A stretch of 64,000 nucleotides of DNA from Picocystis sp. L7 (taxonomy: Eukaryota > Chlorophyta > Picocystophyceae > Picocystales > Picocystaceae): contig QXJR01000008.1 of assembly GCA_020975725.1 (NCBI GenBank), forward strand, positions 620,001-684,000, read 5' to 3'. Positions 31,462 through 41,166 of the stretch are shown piece after piece (position 1 is the stretch's first letter; every line of letters starts with the position of its first letter). Position numbers and translations under genes: made by a program. The notes beneath the pieces were generated by a model. It did not search any database and was not told the DNA's origin. It was given only the letters and a program-made list of their open reading frames with translations.

Positions 31462-31598
31462 GCATAAATTCTCCCGTGCCCGGGCGCAAAGAACAGAGGA
31501 GCACCCGTCCCTCTTTATGTCGGCACCGCCACCATCACTGACTTCGGAAAGGCAAGCATAGATCGTCGTTTACTCACTTTTCTGGCATCGGATTCAAT

Positions 31599-32498
31599 TC
31601 ATCTAGCAGATTCGCTTTCCTCCTGTCTACTTGGACGCTGCCCCGTGATACCTAGGCCCTCTAGCCAGGAACCCTCTCCTACCGAATGCTTTACCCAACT
31701 CAAAAATGTCGTGTCTACGAGGGAGGCGATGTTCACTGCAAGCAATTGGTGCTGGACAGGAATAAGCTTAAAATTGAACCATTGGACAGGTGGCCAGAAC
31801 ATACACTCGGCCGCGAAGGTCGGCAGGAGGTCTGTTTTGATCTTCTTCTTCAACGTGTCCAAGCTACCCCCTTCCAGGACGTGCATACATGTGAAGTATT
31901 CCAGAATGTGCAGAGGTCCAAAGACTACTGTATCAACGAACACTTTGGCGCCAATGAACCTCATGGAACCTTTCACAAACTTCTTCGATGCCACAGCATG
32001 GAGCCACTTGTACCACAAGTGGCCCAGTGGCGCGGCAATACCAGCCGCATATAGCGCAGTGAGTGCGGTCCGCTTGAAGTCATGCTGATCAACACAATCC
32101 TTCGTTTTAGGGACGCACGCAGATGGATCGAGGATCGGGAGCACCTTGCACGAACCGTCTGCTGCACTTATTCCCACCTTGCTTTCCTGCAGGACGGGTT
32201 GGGAGTCAAGGTCTCGTGGTTCGGATACCTTGTCCCACATTCCCGAGGAGGAAGAGGCTCCTGCATGGGAATCCATCCTCTTTTTGCTCGCCACCACGCC
32301 GTCTCCACGACGCAGCTCGTCGGGAACCGGGTCTTCCTCGTCGCTGCCCACGTCGGTGTGGTGCTGCCACCGAGAAAGTCGCTGGGCCGCCGTGTCGCCG
32401 ACACTCCATAGCGTCGCCGACTGCAGCGCCTGCGCCACCAATGGGCGTCGGGCCAGCAGGTCGGTGTAACGGCGCCACGCTTCTCGCACGATTCGCAT
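31599..32498 (-). CDS. Mpv17/PMP22 family membrane protein with long insertion
   Basis: 299 aa from ATG 32498 (MRIVREAWRRYTDLLARRP). Integral protein of mitochondrial inner membrane or peroxisome. The N-terminal TM (QSATLWSVGDTAAQRL) and the C-terminal three-TM signature (GPLHILEYFTCMHVLEG, WPPVQWFNFKLIPVQHQLLA, FLSWVKH) match the family, whose members are usually 170-220 aa. The extra length is a Ser/Asp-rich insertion at residues ~45-130 between TM1 and the DFKRTAL element. I see no CTRAC branch site there, so it is more likely a real loop than a hidden intron. It is the last host gene before a transposon-relic zone. Confidence 0.83.
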   Translation of the reverse strand: MRIVREAWRRYTDLLARRPLVAQALQSATLWSVGDTAAQRLSRWQHHTDVGSDEEDPVPDELRRGDGVVASKKRMDSHAGASSSSGMWDKVSEPRDLDSQPVLQESKVGISAADGSCKVLPILDPSACVPKTKDCVDQHDFKRTALTALYAAGIAAPLGHLWYKWLHAVASKKFVKGSMRFIGAKVFVDTVVFGPLHILEYFTCMHVLEGGSLDTLKKKIKTDLLPTFAAECMFWPPVQWFNFKLIPVQHQLLAVNIASLVDTTFLSWVKHSVGEGSWLEGLGITGQRPSRQEESESAR

Positions 32499-33249
32499 GG
32501 TGTGCGACCTTGTCCACACTTGTTCGTGCAAGGCACAACTGCACTGCCCACCTCACCATTCCAGGAACCACACCCTCCCCAAGGACATGTACTTGTTCCA
32601 CACAACCAAAGGGAAGAATGGTGAAAGATAAACACAGGGTCCACCCGATGCTCAATGAGGCACGGCCTTCCTTCGCCACCCGATGTCATCCTTGTGTGGG
32701 TTCAAGCATGTACGTGTCGGTGCTTCACGCGTGCCGGCACGGAGTTGAAGCACGAACAGCAAGGACATGGTCATCGCTTTCCCGTCCACTCTTGTCTAGT
32801 TTTCGCGGTTGTGAATGCATCGTTCGCAAAACTCCACGGACCAGATGCTGCTTCAATATGTGGTAGCTCCGGTGTGAAGTGGCACTACGAAGAAGTGTGT
32901 TTTGAAAGTTCAGACAAAGATAGCGCATCTCAAAACTCGACAACCAATGCAATTCTACGGAGAGATATTCAAACCGGAGCTTGATGCAATGATTCGTGCA
33001 TGGTAGTAGAATCTAATTCGTGTTGGAGAGACCCAATGAAGGTCTATACTACAAACTTTACAACTAAGCTCTACACCTTTGTAAAGCTATGATGAAGGTC
33101 GACTATGCAAACACGAATTCGCGTCCCTCAAGCATGAAAGCCAAGCAGGGAAATAGCATATTTGTGCTTCGATGGAAAAGTTGGGCATAAGGGCGTTCGG
33201 ATGAGACAAACTTGCGGGGCTCCATTGTTGTGGATTTAGGTGGCGAAGA
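32499..33249. other. Intergenic, AT-richer, probable old mobile DNA
   Basis: About 750 bp after the Mpv17 start. Only the left ~100 bp is likely promoter. From ~32,880 the sequence is richer in A and T and leads directly into the transposase remnant, so it may be decayed transposon sequence. No terminal repeats found. Confidence 0.35.
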
Positions 33250-33480
33250 AGATTTTCCTCAAAGCCGATTGCAAAAATAGCAAGTGACGATTCACCCCGC
33301 CACGAGGTTGCATTTGCAATATGGTAGTGCTCCGACCTTGATCCCAACAGTATTTGTTCATACCGCCCTGCTCCCCATGGTTCAACCCCACCGAAGGTGT
33401 GCTCTCCATCAAGGAGAGGCACTATGACGCTTTTCAGGACGTGGAAGATGCCTTTCGATCCTTGCAAGGGATGTACCTAC
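33250..33480 (+). pseudogene. Tc1/mariner-IS630 transposase fragment
   Basis: Contains FIPPCSPWFNPTEGVLSIK, the conserved end of the Tc1/mariner/IS630 DDE domain (usual form PPYSPDLNPIE). Just upstream in another frame is DDSPRHEVAFAI, resembling the DNAP.H block around the second catalytic Asp. The two parts are out of frame with a stop between them, so this is a dead fragment of a plain DNA transposon. Inverted ends are not visible. It lies ~90 bp before the first Fanzor copy, in the same orientation. Confidence 0.6.
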
Positions 33481-33565
33481 ACGCATTTTCTTCGCAAAGT
33501 TTGTCGATGCGATGCATGTCAGAGATGCAAATAATAACCTAAGAAGATAGGAGACTTTCTTTCAC

Positions 33566-35620
33566 ATGGACCTCAACGATGTCTCGGAAGCACCGACCGG
33601 CGAAAAGCAAAGGTGTCCAAATCGCTTCCCTAAACGCGAAGATCAGAATATCTTGCAAGGAACTCTCCTCGAACGCGCATTGGGCGGTCTGGAGCGTGGG
33701 GACGGTCCTTCCAAAGAGAACGTCAAATGGGCTGCACAAAACTGGGTCAACGCGTATTCCAAACGCATGCATTTGGCGAGCATGCGTTTGAAGTTGCTGC
33801 TTCGGGAAACGTGTCGCGACAAAGGTAGGCGCAATTTAGATGTTCCGAAAGTTCTCAACATCTTTGATAAACCGTTTCTCCGCCAATTAGTGTTGGATGT
33901 GAACGAGAAGGACAAACCGTTTGCGGACAAAATCGTGTTTCGCAACAAACACCCCGATTTGTGCGCCGTAGTAGATGCGTGCAAACGCTGTGCGGGCTAA
34001 AGTGGACTTTACTCGTTCCGTGCCATCAAGTACTTGGCCGACCTCGAGACCCGCCACTTGGTGGGATTGAAGTGCTTTATCAGCCAATATGTTTATTGGT
34101 CGGCTGTCAAGAAACGATTTCAAATGACAATCTTTTCCTCGGAACACAGAAGAGCGATCAATGCGTTGGTGTATTATTTGCACAACTGGACATTGCTAGA
34201 AGAGCCTCATATCGTTCTTGATGCCATGCCTCCCGATTTGCCATTGGGTACTCGAGTTCGGGAACACGACCTTGACAAAGAGGTTCCATTTAACGAAAAG
34301 TGGTTCTTCGACCTAACATCCGAGAAGATGGCCATGTACGGGGTCTTTAACAGCCATCACCTCGAAACTTACTCATAAGGTCAACGGTTCTACCTTGCAT
34401 CTCTCTTTCGAGTCCGTAACCTGTTTGCGACTTTTGATACCAATGTTATGTGCTTGGAATTTCGTGAGCCGGGATGGACGAGCACCAAACACCTCTCCTT
34501 CGACAACGTGAGCAAAGAGCACTGCTCCTCCGTGCTGGATGTGGACAAGGTGTGCGGAAAGATTGTGACTTCCACGAGGACGGCGGAAACGGATGGAATC
34601 TCCGGGTGCCTTCACTTCAAACTGCCCAAAATCTCCGCAAAGCCTCTTCGTTAATCCCTCGTTTGTTCGGGTCCAAACGACATGGGCGTGGCAATCGATT
34701 TGGGAAGGTTTAACATCTAGTATTGCGTTTGGCGTGTCCGTCGCGCTCATCGCTTGATGATTCTCTCGAAGAAACATTGCAAATTGGAATAAGGAATCGA
34801 TTGCGCCAACCGAAAGGTCGCCATGTGGGAAAACCAAGAGGAAGTCCAATCAACTTTGCTAACGCTTTCTCGAGCCTCGTCCAAAGGAGCCAACCTTGAT
34901 GTTTTTCTGCGGTATATGAAGGCGATGAAAGCCACCTACACGTGCCTTTGGTCAACGTACATACCAAGAAAATGGGCCGGCCAACTGTTGCGTTTGATCG
35001 GAGGAAGCTAGCGTACGTTTGCCGAATCCCTTGATCGTATGCAAACAACCATCGAAAAGGGCAAGAAGTTTAAAGTGTCCTACAAGTTGGCGAAATTTGC
35101 ACCTAGAGGAAAAGGCGGGGTTTAAGAGTCGCCAAGTCATGCCTTATAAGAATTCGCGTACCTTTTGCTCGCATGCATCACGAGCAAGTTTCGGTCAATG
35201 GATGTCCATCACGAAACAATCGCGTTCATGGAAAGTGTAAAACAACGCAATACGAAATGAAGGGTCCAAGGCTTGGTGTGGTGTCTTTCCACCATTCATA
35301 CGGAATGCAAGTTTGTCGCTTGGGATCACAACACTACGTTCAACATCTTGAATTGCATGCTCTGGGAGCGCTTCGTTGTTTTGCGTAGGTCGAACGGATG
35401 TGCAGTGGTATGCAAACGGGTCGGGCGTTGGATACCTAAATAAAAGGAAGGTCGTGGAACCAGGAACAGATGCAGGGAGAACTTTCCCAATGCAAGGTCC
35501 ACGGTGCAGGAACGCTGAACCCATAGCAAGCTGGTTTTGGAAAATGTGTGGGCGCTTCCCCTTTGTTCTATACACAAACGTTCAAGGCCAAGGTGTCCCA
35601 TTATACCCTCGGCCGAGTGT
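33566..35620 (+). pseudogene. Fanzor (TnpB-like RuvC nuclease) relic, copy 1
   Basis: A broken ~2-kb copy. The first 144 codons are open (MDLNDVSEAPTGEK...). The helical middle region contains ALVYYLHNWTLLEEP. The RuvC-I block is VAIDLGRFNI at 34,688-34,717 and the RuvC-III block is WDHNTTFNILNCM near 35,320-35,358, matching RDxNAxxNI of TnpB/Fanzor. The order of blocks and the spacing fit Fanzor, the eukaryotic relative of RNA-guided IS605 TnpB. Several stops and frame changes separate the blocks. It is clearly homologous to copy 2 from the start codon to CCGAGTGTA near 35,620. Confidence 0.68.
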
Positions 35621-35793
35621 ATTAAGCACTGAAATGTTAAACGGACAGACATGACAGTTCCATCCATACAAGACACAGCCACCTCGACTAGCTGGACGTA
35701 AAAAATCAAAAGTTGTCGAAATTATTCCAAAGAGAATATGCGCTCCAGATCATTCGAGAAGCAGACACTTGTGCCTCCCCGGAAAGCGCAAGG

Positions 35794-36639
35794 TCATCCC
35801 ACCAGCCTTGAAAGCAGAGAATATGTGCCGCCACTGAGGAGAAGGAATCCGCTCGCTGGAGTGATCCAACCAGAGAACTTCCGCAGTTCCATGATCTGTT
35901 TCAACGCTCCCGTGGCCGAAGCAGCGGCAAGGAGCGGTGCCACATATCCCGTGCTGTAGGACATCAGTAGCGCTCCCCCGGTGAATGGCTCCTGTGACGT
36001 CGCTACGTATCCAAGGAGCGTCGCGAGCACTGGCGTGCTGCATGGCGACGCCGCAAGGGCAAAAATCAAACCCGCGGCGTACGATTTCAACAGCGGTGGC
36101 AGGTTTGCTTTCTTCACGTCCCATTCCGTCCCGAAGCTTGGCAGCTGCAGCGGCAGCACCTCCAGCAGGTTCAGCCCCATTGCAATGGCCAGGAAGCTCA
36201 CGACCATCGGCAATCCCTCTCCCACTTGTCCGTAGGTCTTCCCCAGTTCGGCTGCGAACACTCCCATGGCTGCCATGGTCGTGGCGAGTCCGAGTGCGAA
36301 GGCCGCAGCGTCGGAAGCCACCGATGCTTTTTCGTTCCCTTGCGTTCCTCCACGTCCTCCCTCGGCGTGTCCAGCGATGTATCCGATGGTCAAGGGAAGC
36401 ACGGAGAGGGTGCACGGCGAGCAGCTGGTGAGCAGTCCTGCCGTCCACGCCGCGAAGAACGTCCATGGACCGACGTTGGACAGTTGGCTGTTCACCAGTG
36501 CGTCGGCTGCGCGGCTGGCCTCGAAGAGGAGCACGTCCGCCGACGCCGACACCCGCAGTTGCCTCCTGGCGTGTCCCTGTCGCCTCCTCCACCTTCCCTG
36601 GGACGCCAAGGTCCGAGGTGAGATGCGCAGCGCCGGCAT
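35794..36639 (-). CDS. ccdA: CcdA-type thiol-disulfide transporter, plastid
   Basis: 281 aa from ATG 36639 (MPALRISPRTLASQGRWRRR). Carries reducing equivalents from stroma to thylakoid lumen for c-type cytochrome haem attachment. Residues 1-35 are basic and look like a plastid transit peptide. Six membrane segments follow. The two redox cysteines are in the expected places: TM1 LLTSCSPCTLSVLPLTIGYI and TM4 ALAASPCSTPVLATLLGY. The length after transit removal (~240 aa) fits plastid CcdA. It is an intact host gene lying between two Fanzor relics, with its start codon ~290 bp from copy 2. Confidence 0.9.
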   Translation of the reverse strand: MPALRISPRTLASQGRWRRRQGHARRQLRVSASADVLLFEASRAADALVNSQLSNVGPWTFFAAWTAGLLTSCSPCTLSVLPLTIGYIAGHAEGGRGGTQGNEKASVASDAAAFALGLATTMAAMGVFAAELGKTYGQVGEGLPMVVSFLAIAMGLNLLEVLPLQLPSFGTEWDVKKANLPPLLKSYAAGLIFALAASPCSTPVLATLLGYVATSQEPFTGGALLMSYSTGYVAPLLAAASATGALKQIMELRKFSGWITPASGFLLLSGGTYSLLSRLVG

Positions 36640-36926
36640 CTCGTGTCTTTCCTGGTCGATTCGCGTCGAACAAGGACAACTGGATGATGTGGAAGGACAG
36701 CAAGATCCTCCCCTGGGTCCTCGGCGGCACACGTCCTTGTGATCGAGGAAGGAACCGAGGGCGAAGAGGGACGGGAGACGGAAGGGAAGGAGTGGAGAGG
36801 AGGAATCGGCCCCGGTGGTGCTGCAGGGGCGGAATCGAGGGGCACAGGAGGCACCCTGGTGCATACCTGGAAGTTGCACGAAGATATTGGTTGGGATGCA
36901 GGATGTCCTTATCCAGTCTCTCACAC

Positions 36927-38990
36927 ATGGACCCCGACGACGGTGCGGAAAGGCCGATCGGTGAAAAGCGGAAACGACCCGATTGCTCTCAAAGAATCAA
37001 ACTTCGGAAAACCGTGCAAGAGAACGTGATGAAGTGCGCGTTGAGCGGTCTTTTGCGTGGAGATGGACCGTCCTAAGAAAGCGTGACACGAGCCGTTCAA
37101 AATTGGGTCATGGCGTATTCCAAACACATGCACTTGGCGAGCGCGCCTTTGAACCTCTTGCTTCGGGAAACCTTCCGCGAGATAGACACGAGCAAATTGG
37201 GCGACGCTTACGTTTCCCGAATGTTCGATCAAACGTTCCTTCGGCATTTGATGTTCGGTGTGAACCGAACGCACAAACCGTTCGCGGAGATTGCCCGGGT
37301 CAGAAACAAACACCCCAATCTGTGCGCCATGCTGGACGCGTGCGAGCGGTACATGGGTAATAGGAACTTTTACTCGATCGGTGCAGTCAAGTACCTGACC
37401 ACCCTCAAAAACAATTACGCGACGGGGTCGACGCGTTGGATCAAACGTTGGGTCTACTTGAAGGTTAAGAAACAACTGGCAACGACGATCCCTCCTTGGG
37501 ATTACAAAATGGCGACCAAGGCGTTGGTGTATCATTTGCACAATTGGAAGCTTTCGCATGAATTGGGGACCGTCCTCGATGTCCTCACCCTAGATTTGGT
37601 ATAGGACGTCAAAATTTAGAACCGGATCCTCGGTCAAGACGCACCTTTGAAGAAAAAATGGTTTTCGGACCCGGAGTCTCTAGAAAAGATGGTCAATTGC
37701 GCGGTCTTTGTCAGCCGCCCCCTTGAGACTCACTTAGAAGGTCAGATGTTCGACCTTGCATCGCTCTTTTCGAGTCCGAAACCAATTCAAGACCTTTGAC
37801 TCCAACGTTTTGTACGGGGTGTTTTGAGGATTGGGATGGGCGAATGCCGATGATCCCTCCTTCGTCGAGATGAGCGAAGAGCATTGGTCCTCCGTGTTGG
37901 ACGTGGACGAGGTGTGTGGGAAAGACATGAAATTCACGCAACCGGTGGAAACGGATGGTACGCCCGTGTGTGTTCATTTCAAACGATCCGAAAAAACGCG
38001 TGCAAAACCCGTTGGATCTGCCGCACTCGTACGTTTGGGACCGAATGACGTCGACGTGGGGAACGATCCAAGTAGGTTGAACATCTCGTGTTGCGTTTGG
38101 CACGACGGATGCGACCACCGCTCGATGGTCCTCACGAGACGAAGGTACTAGGTGGAATTGGGATTCGACCGGGCCAACCGAAAGGTCGTCGCTTGGCAAT
38201 CGCGAGAGGACGTGAGGACGGATTTGCAGATGCTGTCTTAAACATCGAGCATGGGTGTCAATCTCGACGCGTTCCTTCGGTACGTGCGAGCGATGAAAAA
38301 CACCTATGAATGCCTTTGGTCGGTCTACACGCGACGCAAGTGGGCCCGATCAAGTGTTGCGTTTGTAAGGAGGGATGAAACGCACATTAGCTAAATTTTT
38401 TGTTCGCATGCATGCGGCGGGCAGAAAGGACAGAACGTTCAAAGTGTCCTACGGGTCGGCGAAGTTCATAACCAGTGGAAAGGGGGAGGTTTGCGTTCCG
38501 ACGAGTCGCGCCCACAAGGAGTGCGCGTATCGTTTTCATATGCATTGCACGGACGATTTTCGAATGACGGCGGTCCACCGCGAAACGTTCACGATCATGG
38601 GAGGGGTTGGGAAACTCCATACCAAACAAAAGGTCAGAGGCTTGCAATGGTGCTATTCCACCAACCAAACGAAATAGAAGTTCACCAACCGGGATCACAA
38701 CGCAACGATCAACATCTTGAACTGCATGCGTCGAAAGCGAGCTGGCGTGATGTGTTGCTCGAACAAAGATGTAGTTCGAAAACGGATCAGACATTGATTA
38801 CCCAGAGAAAGAAAAAGACATCGCGGGATCGGGAATGGAACCATAGAAGGCTTTCCCGATGCAAAGTCCACGATGTAGGAACTTCAAACCCATGGCTCGC
38901 GGGTTTTGGGATACGCGCATACGTTTGCTTGGCGTTCCATACACGAAAGGTCAAGGCAAAGGTGTCCCATTATTGCCTTGGCCGAGTGTA
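36927..38990 (+). pseudogene. Fanzor (TnpB-like RuvC nuclease) relic, copy 2
   Basis: Second broken copy, homologous to copy 1 over its full length. Start MDPDDGAERPIGEKRKR; then NWVMAYSKHMHLASAPLN (copy 1 NWVNAYSKRMHLASMRLK); ALVYHLHNWKLSHE; the VCGKDMKFTQPVETDG block; RuvC-I region NDVDVGNDPSRLNI near 38,045-38,085; the RuvC-II-like DDFRMTAVHRETF; and RuvC-III RDHNATINILNCM near 38,689-38,727. Several stops and frame changes break it. The copies differ throughout, so they are old relative to each other. No inverted repeats or target duplications were recognised. Confidence 0.68.
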
Positions 38991-39098
38991 TCCAATCATT
39001 CACGTCGAAGAACGATGAATCCTTCCCAAACCAGCCAAGACAGGGAGCATCCATTCTCTAGCCTGGTACAATCCTCCACAAGATGGAGCAAGACCAAA

Positions 39099-40556
39099 TC
39101 ATCCAGACACAGGACAAAGGGACCCGGGCATTTCAAACTTGTTCAAGGTGTAAACAGGCAGCTCCTCCTTGCCTTGAACAGGCGACCCCCATAGGGGCGC
39201 AAGTGCACCCCTCCATAACTCTGCTTCATTGACGAGCGTAACTGCTAGAGCAGCCAGACCCGCAGTCACGCGCTGGAATGCAATTCGGTCCATCACAATC
39301 AAAGATGCGCTTGAAAAGTCCACATCGGAATTGAATAATGGGCTACCCCTCAGTCGTGCCTGCCTTTGGCTAGCGATGAGCTTGGTGGGACAAAAGTCCC
39401 AGTTGCTCTCCACCACATCTGAACGCATTAGTTGGTGCTTGTTGGACAAGACAGCCACAGACTCGGGACCCACTGGTCTGAAATCAATGTCGGTATTGAA
39501 CTCAGGCTCTTCCAAGGCTCGTCCACAAGCCTCGGACACAAGCAGGAGCTCAGACTGCATCTTCTTGATGGCAAAGGAAACGTCCCATTCCATTGAAGAT
39601 GGCAAGTAATCAGTTCCAATGAATCGATGTATATCCCTCTCAAAAGAAGAAACGGGTTGAAGCAAGGAGGAGTTGACCGAAGCGTCCCACTCCATCCCTT
39701 TGAGTTCTGCTTGAGCTGTATTAAAGCTCTGGTCTGCTGTGAATTCATCCACTAGATCTGCGCTCACAGAGGCTTCCCATTCAAGCCCCTTCAGCTCAGA
39801 CCCAGCCTCTCGGAAGCTCCGATCCGCCAGGATCTCGTCCACGAGATCGGCGTTCACCATGGCGTCCCACTCCATCCCTTTGAGTTCTGCTTGAGCTGTT
39901 TTAAAGCTCTGGTCTACTGTGAATTCATCCACTAGATCTGCGCTCACAGAGGCTTCCCATTCAAGCCCCTTCAGCTCAGACCCAGCCTCTCGGAAGCTCC
40001 GATCCGCCAGGATCTCGTCCACGAGATCGGCGTTCACCATGGCGTCCCACTCCATCCCTTTGAGTTCTGCTTGAGCTGTATTAAAGCTCTGGTCTGCTGT
40101 GAATTCATCCACTAGATCTGCGCTCACAGAGGCTTCCCATTCAAGCCCCTTCAGCTCAGACCCAGCCTCTCGGAAGCTCCGATCCGCCAGGATCTCGTCC
40201 ACGAGATCGGCGTTCACCATGGCGTCCCACTCCATCCCTTTGAGTTCCGCTTGAGATTCCGAGTAGCTTCTTCCTTCCATGATGTCATCCACAAGGTCCG
40301 AGTCCACTAGGCTCTCCCAGTCCCTCCCGTTCCCTCGGAAACCGTTGGCGGCCATGGTGTCTTCTTGGGTTCCCGTGCGTTCGCTCCCAAGCGTTTTTCC
40401 CAAGCCGAGTAGTTCGTCCACCAGTTTCGCGTTGACAGCGGCTTCCCATTCGATTCCTCGCAGTTCTGCGACGGACCGAACGTATCCTTCTTCGTTCATC
40501 GTTTCTTCCACGAGATCGCGGTCGATCTTCTCCTCCCACCGTTCGGCCGGCTTCAT
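39099..40556 (-). CDS. Unrecognised protein with 30/60-residue tandem repeats
   Basis: 485 aa from ATG 40556 (MKPAERWEEKIDRDLVEETM). Built of a ~30-residue unit with consensus LKGMEWDAMVNADLVDEILA followed by DRSF..A..E. About nine units run from residue ~5 to ~310. In the middle, pairs of units form a 60-residue block present three times almost identically (39,682-40,221). Units near the N-terminus are more divergent (IEWEAAVNAKLVDELLGL, WESLVDSDLVDDIM). The C-terminal ~150 residues have two NTDIDFRP/NSDVDFSS-like motifs and one hydrophobic segment (FQRVTAGLAALAVTLVNEA). No family recognised. Helical, acidic units suggest a repeat scaffold. Intronless. Confidence 0.75.
   Translation of the reverse strand: MKPAERWEEKIDRDLVEETMNEEGYVRSVAELRGIEWEAAVNAKLVDELLGLGKTLGSERTGTQEDTMAANGFRGNGRDWESLVDSDLVDDIMEGRSYSESQAELKGMEWDAMVNADLVDEILADRSFREAGSELKGLEWEASVSADLVDEFTADQSFNTAQAELKGMEWDAMVNADLVDEILADRSFREAGSELKGLEWEASVSADLVDEFTVDQSFKTAQAELKGMEWDAMVNADLVDEILADRSFREAGSELKGLEWEASVSADLVDEFTADQSFNTAQAELKGMEWDASVNSSLLQPVSSFERDIHRFIGTDYLPSSMEWDVSFAIKKMQSELLLVSEACGRALEEPEFNTDIDFRPVGPESVAVLSNKHQLMRSDVVESNWDFCPTKLIASQRQARLRGSPLFNSDVDFSSASLIVMDRIAFQRVTAGLAALAVTLVNEAELWRGALAPLWGSPVQGKEELPVYTLNKFEMPGSLCPVSG
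39682..40221. repeat. Three tandem 180-bp repeats inside the repeat-protein gene
   Basis: Copies at 39682-39861, 39862-40041 and 40042-40221. By eye the middle copy differs from the others at two positions only, including silent sites. Each unit is exactly 60 codons, so copy-number change keeps the frame. Confidence 0.92.
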
Positions 40557-41166
40557 CTCTTCCCTTCCTCTTCGGCACCTCTCCCAGGCACCTTCAGGTG
40601 CTTTTTCCTGCGCCTGGCTGTACGCCTCCGCGCGTGCAGGTGGCTGCGAAAGGCCGAGCACGTGGCGGCTCGATCCAACGTTCGTCCAGGGAATCTGACT
40701 CCCTTTTCGTCCAACCCGGTCGATCCACCCCCAACACGTGTTTCGTAGGATTCGAGGACCGACCACACGGATACAAGCGATAACCGCATACGGTTGTGGT
40801 TGTGGGTGGGGGAGGACGGGCGTTTCCACTCTCTCAAGGGATGGTTTGGGAGTGGAGGGGTGCACCCATCTGCCAGGACACCAGTTGGAGCTGGTGCTGG
40901 ATCGAACGGTGGGACGTGGACGAGCGAGAGAAGGATGGGATCGTATCCTACGCATGGAAGTGGACTCCAGGCGGTCGAAACACCACCCCAACGTCGATGA
41001 ACCTCGATATGGGGAACGGAATTCCCCATGCAACCAACCGGGAGATAATACACGGATCTGTATGAGGTCACCCGGAATCCAAACATACGTGAAAACAAGG
41101 TAGGAGCGAGGCAAAGGTCGAACAGGTAAACCTCACGTTGAAATCATGCGAGGAAGGAACAAGGGA
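40557..41166. other. Intergenic between repeat-protein start and IMPDH end
   Basis: About 610 bp. It should hold the repeat-protein promoter and the IMPDH 3' UTR; open frames through it carry no family motif. Confidence 0.4.

Noticed and set aside
32090-32390. Possible in-frame intron in the Mpv17-family gene
   Set aside because: No CTRAC branch site precedes the candidate acceptor, unlike all eight supported introns here.
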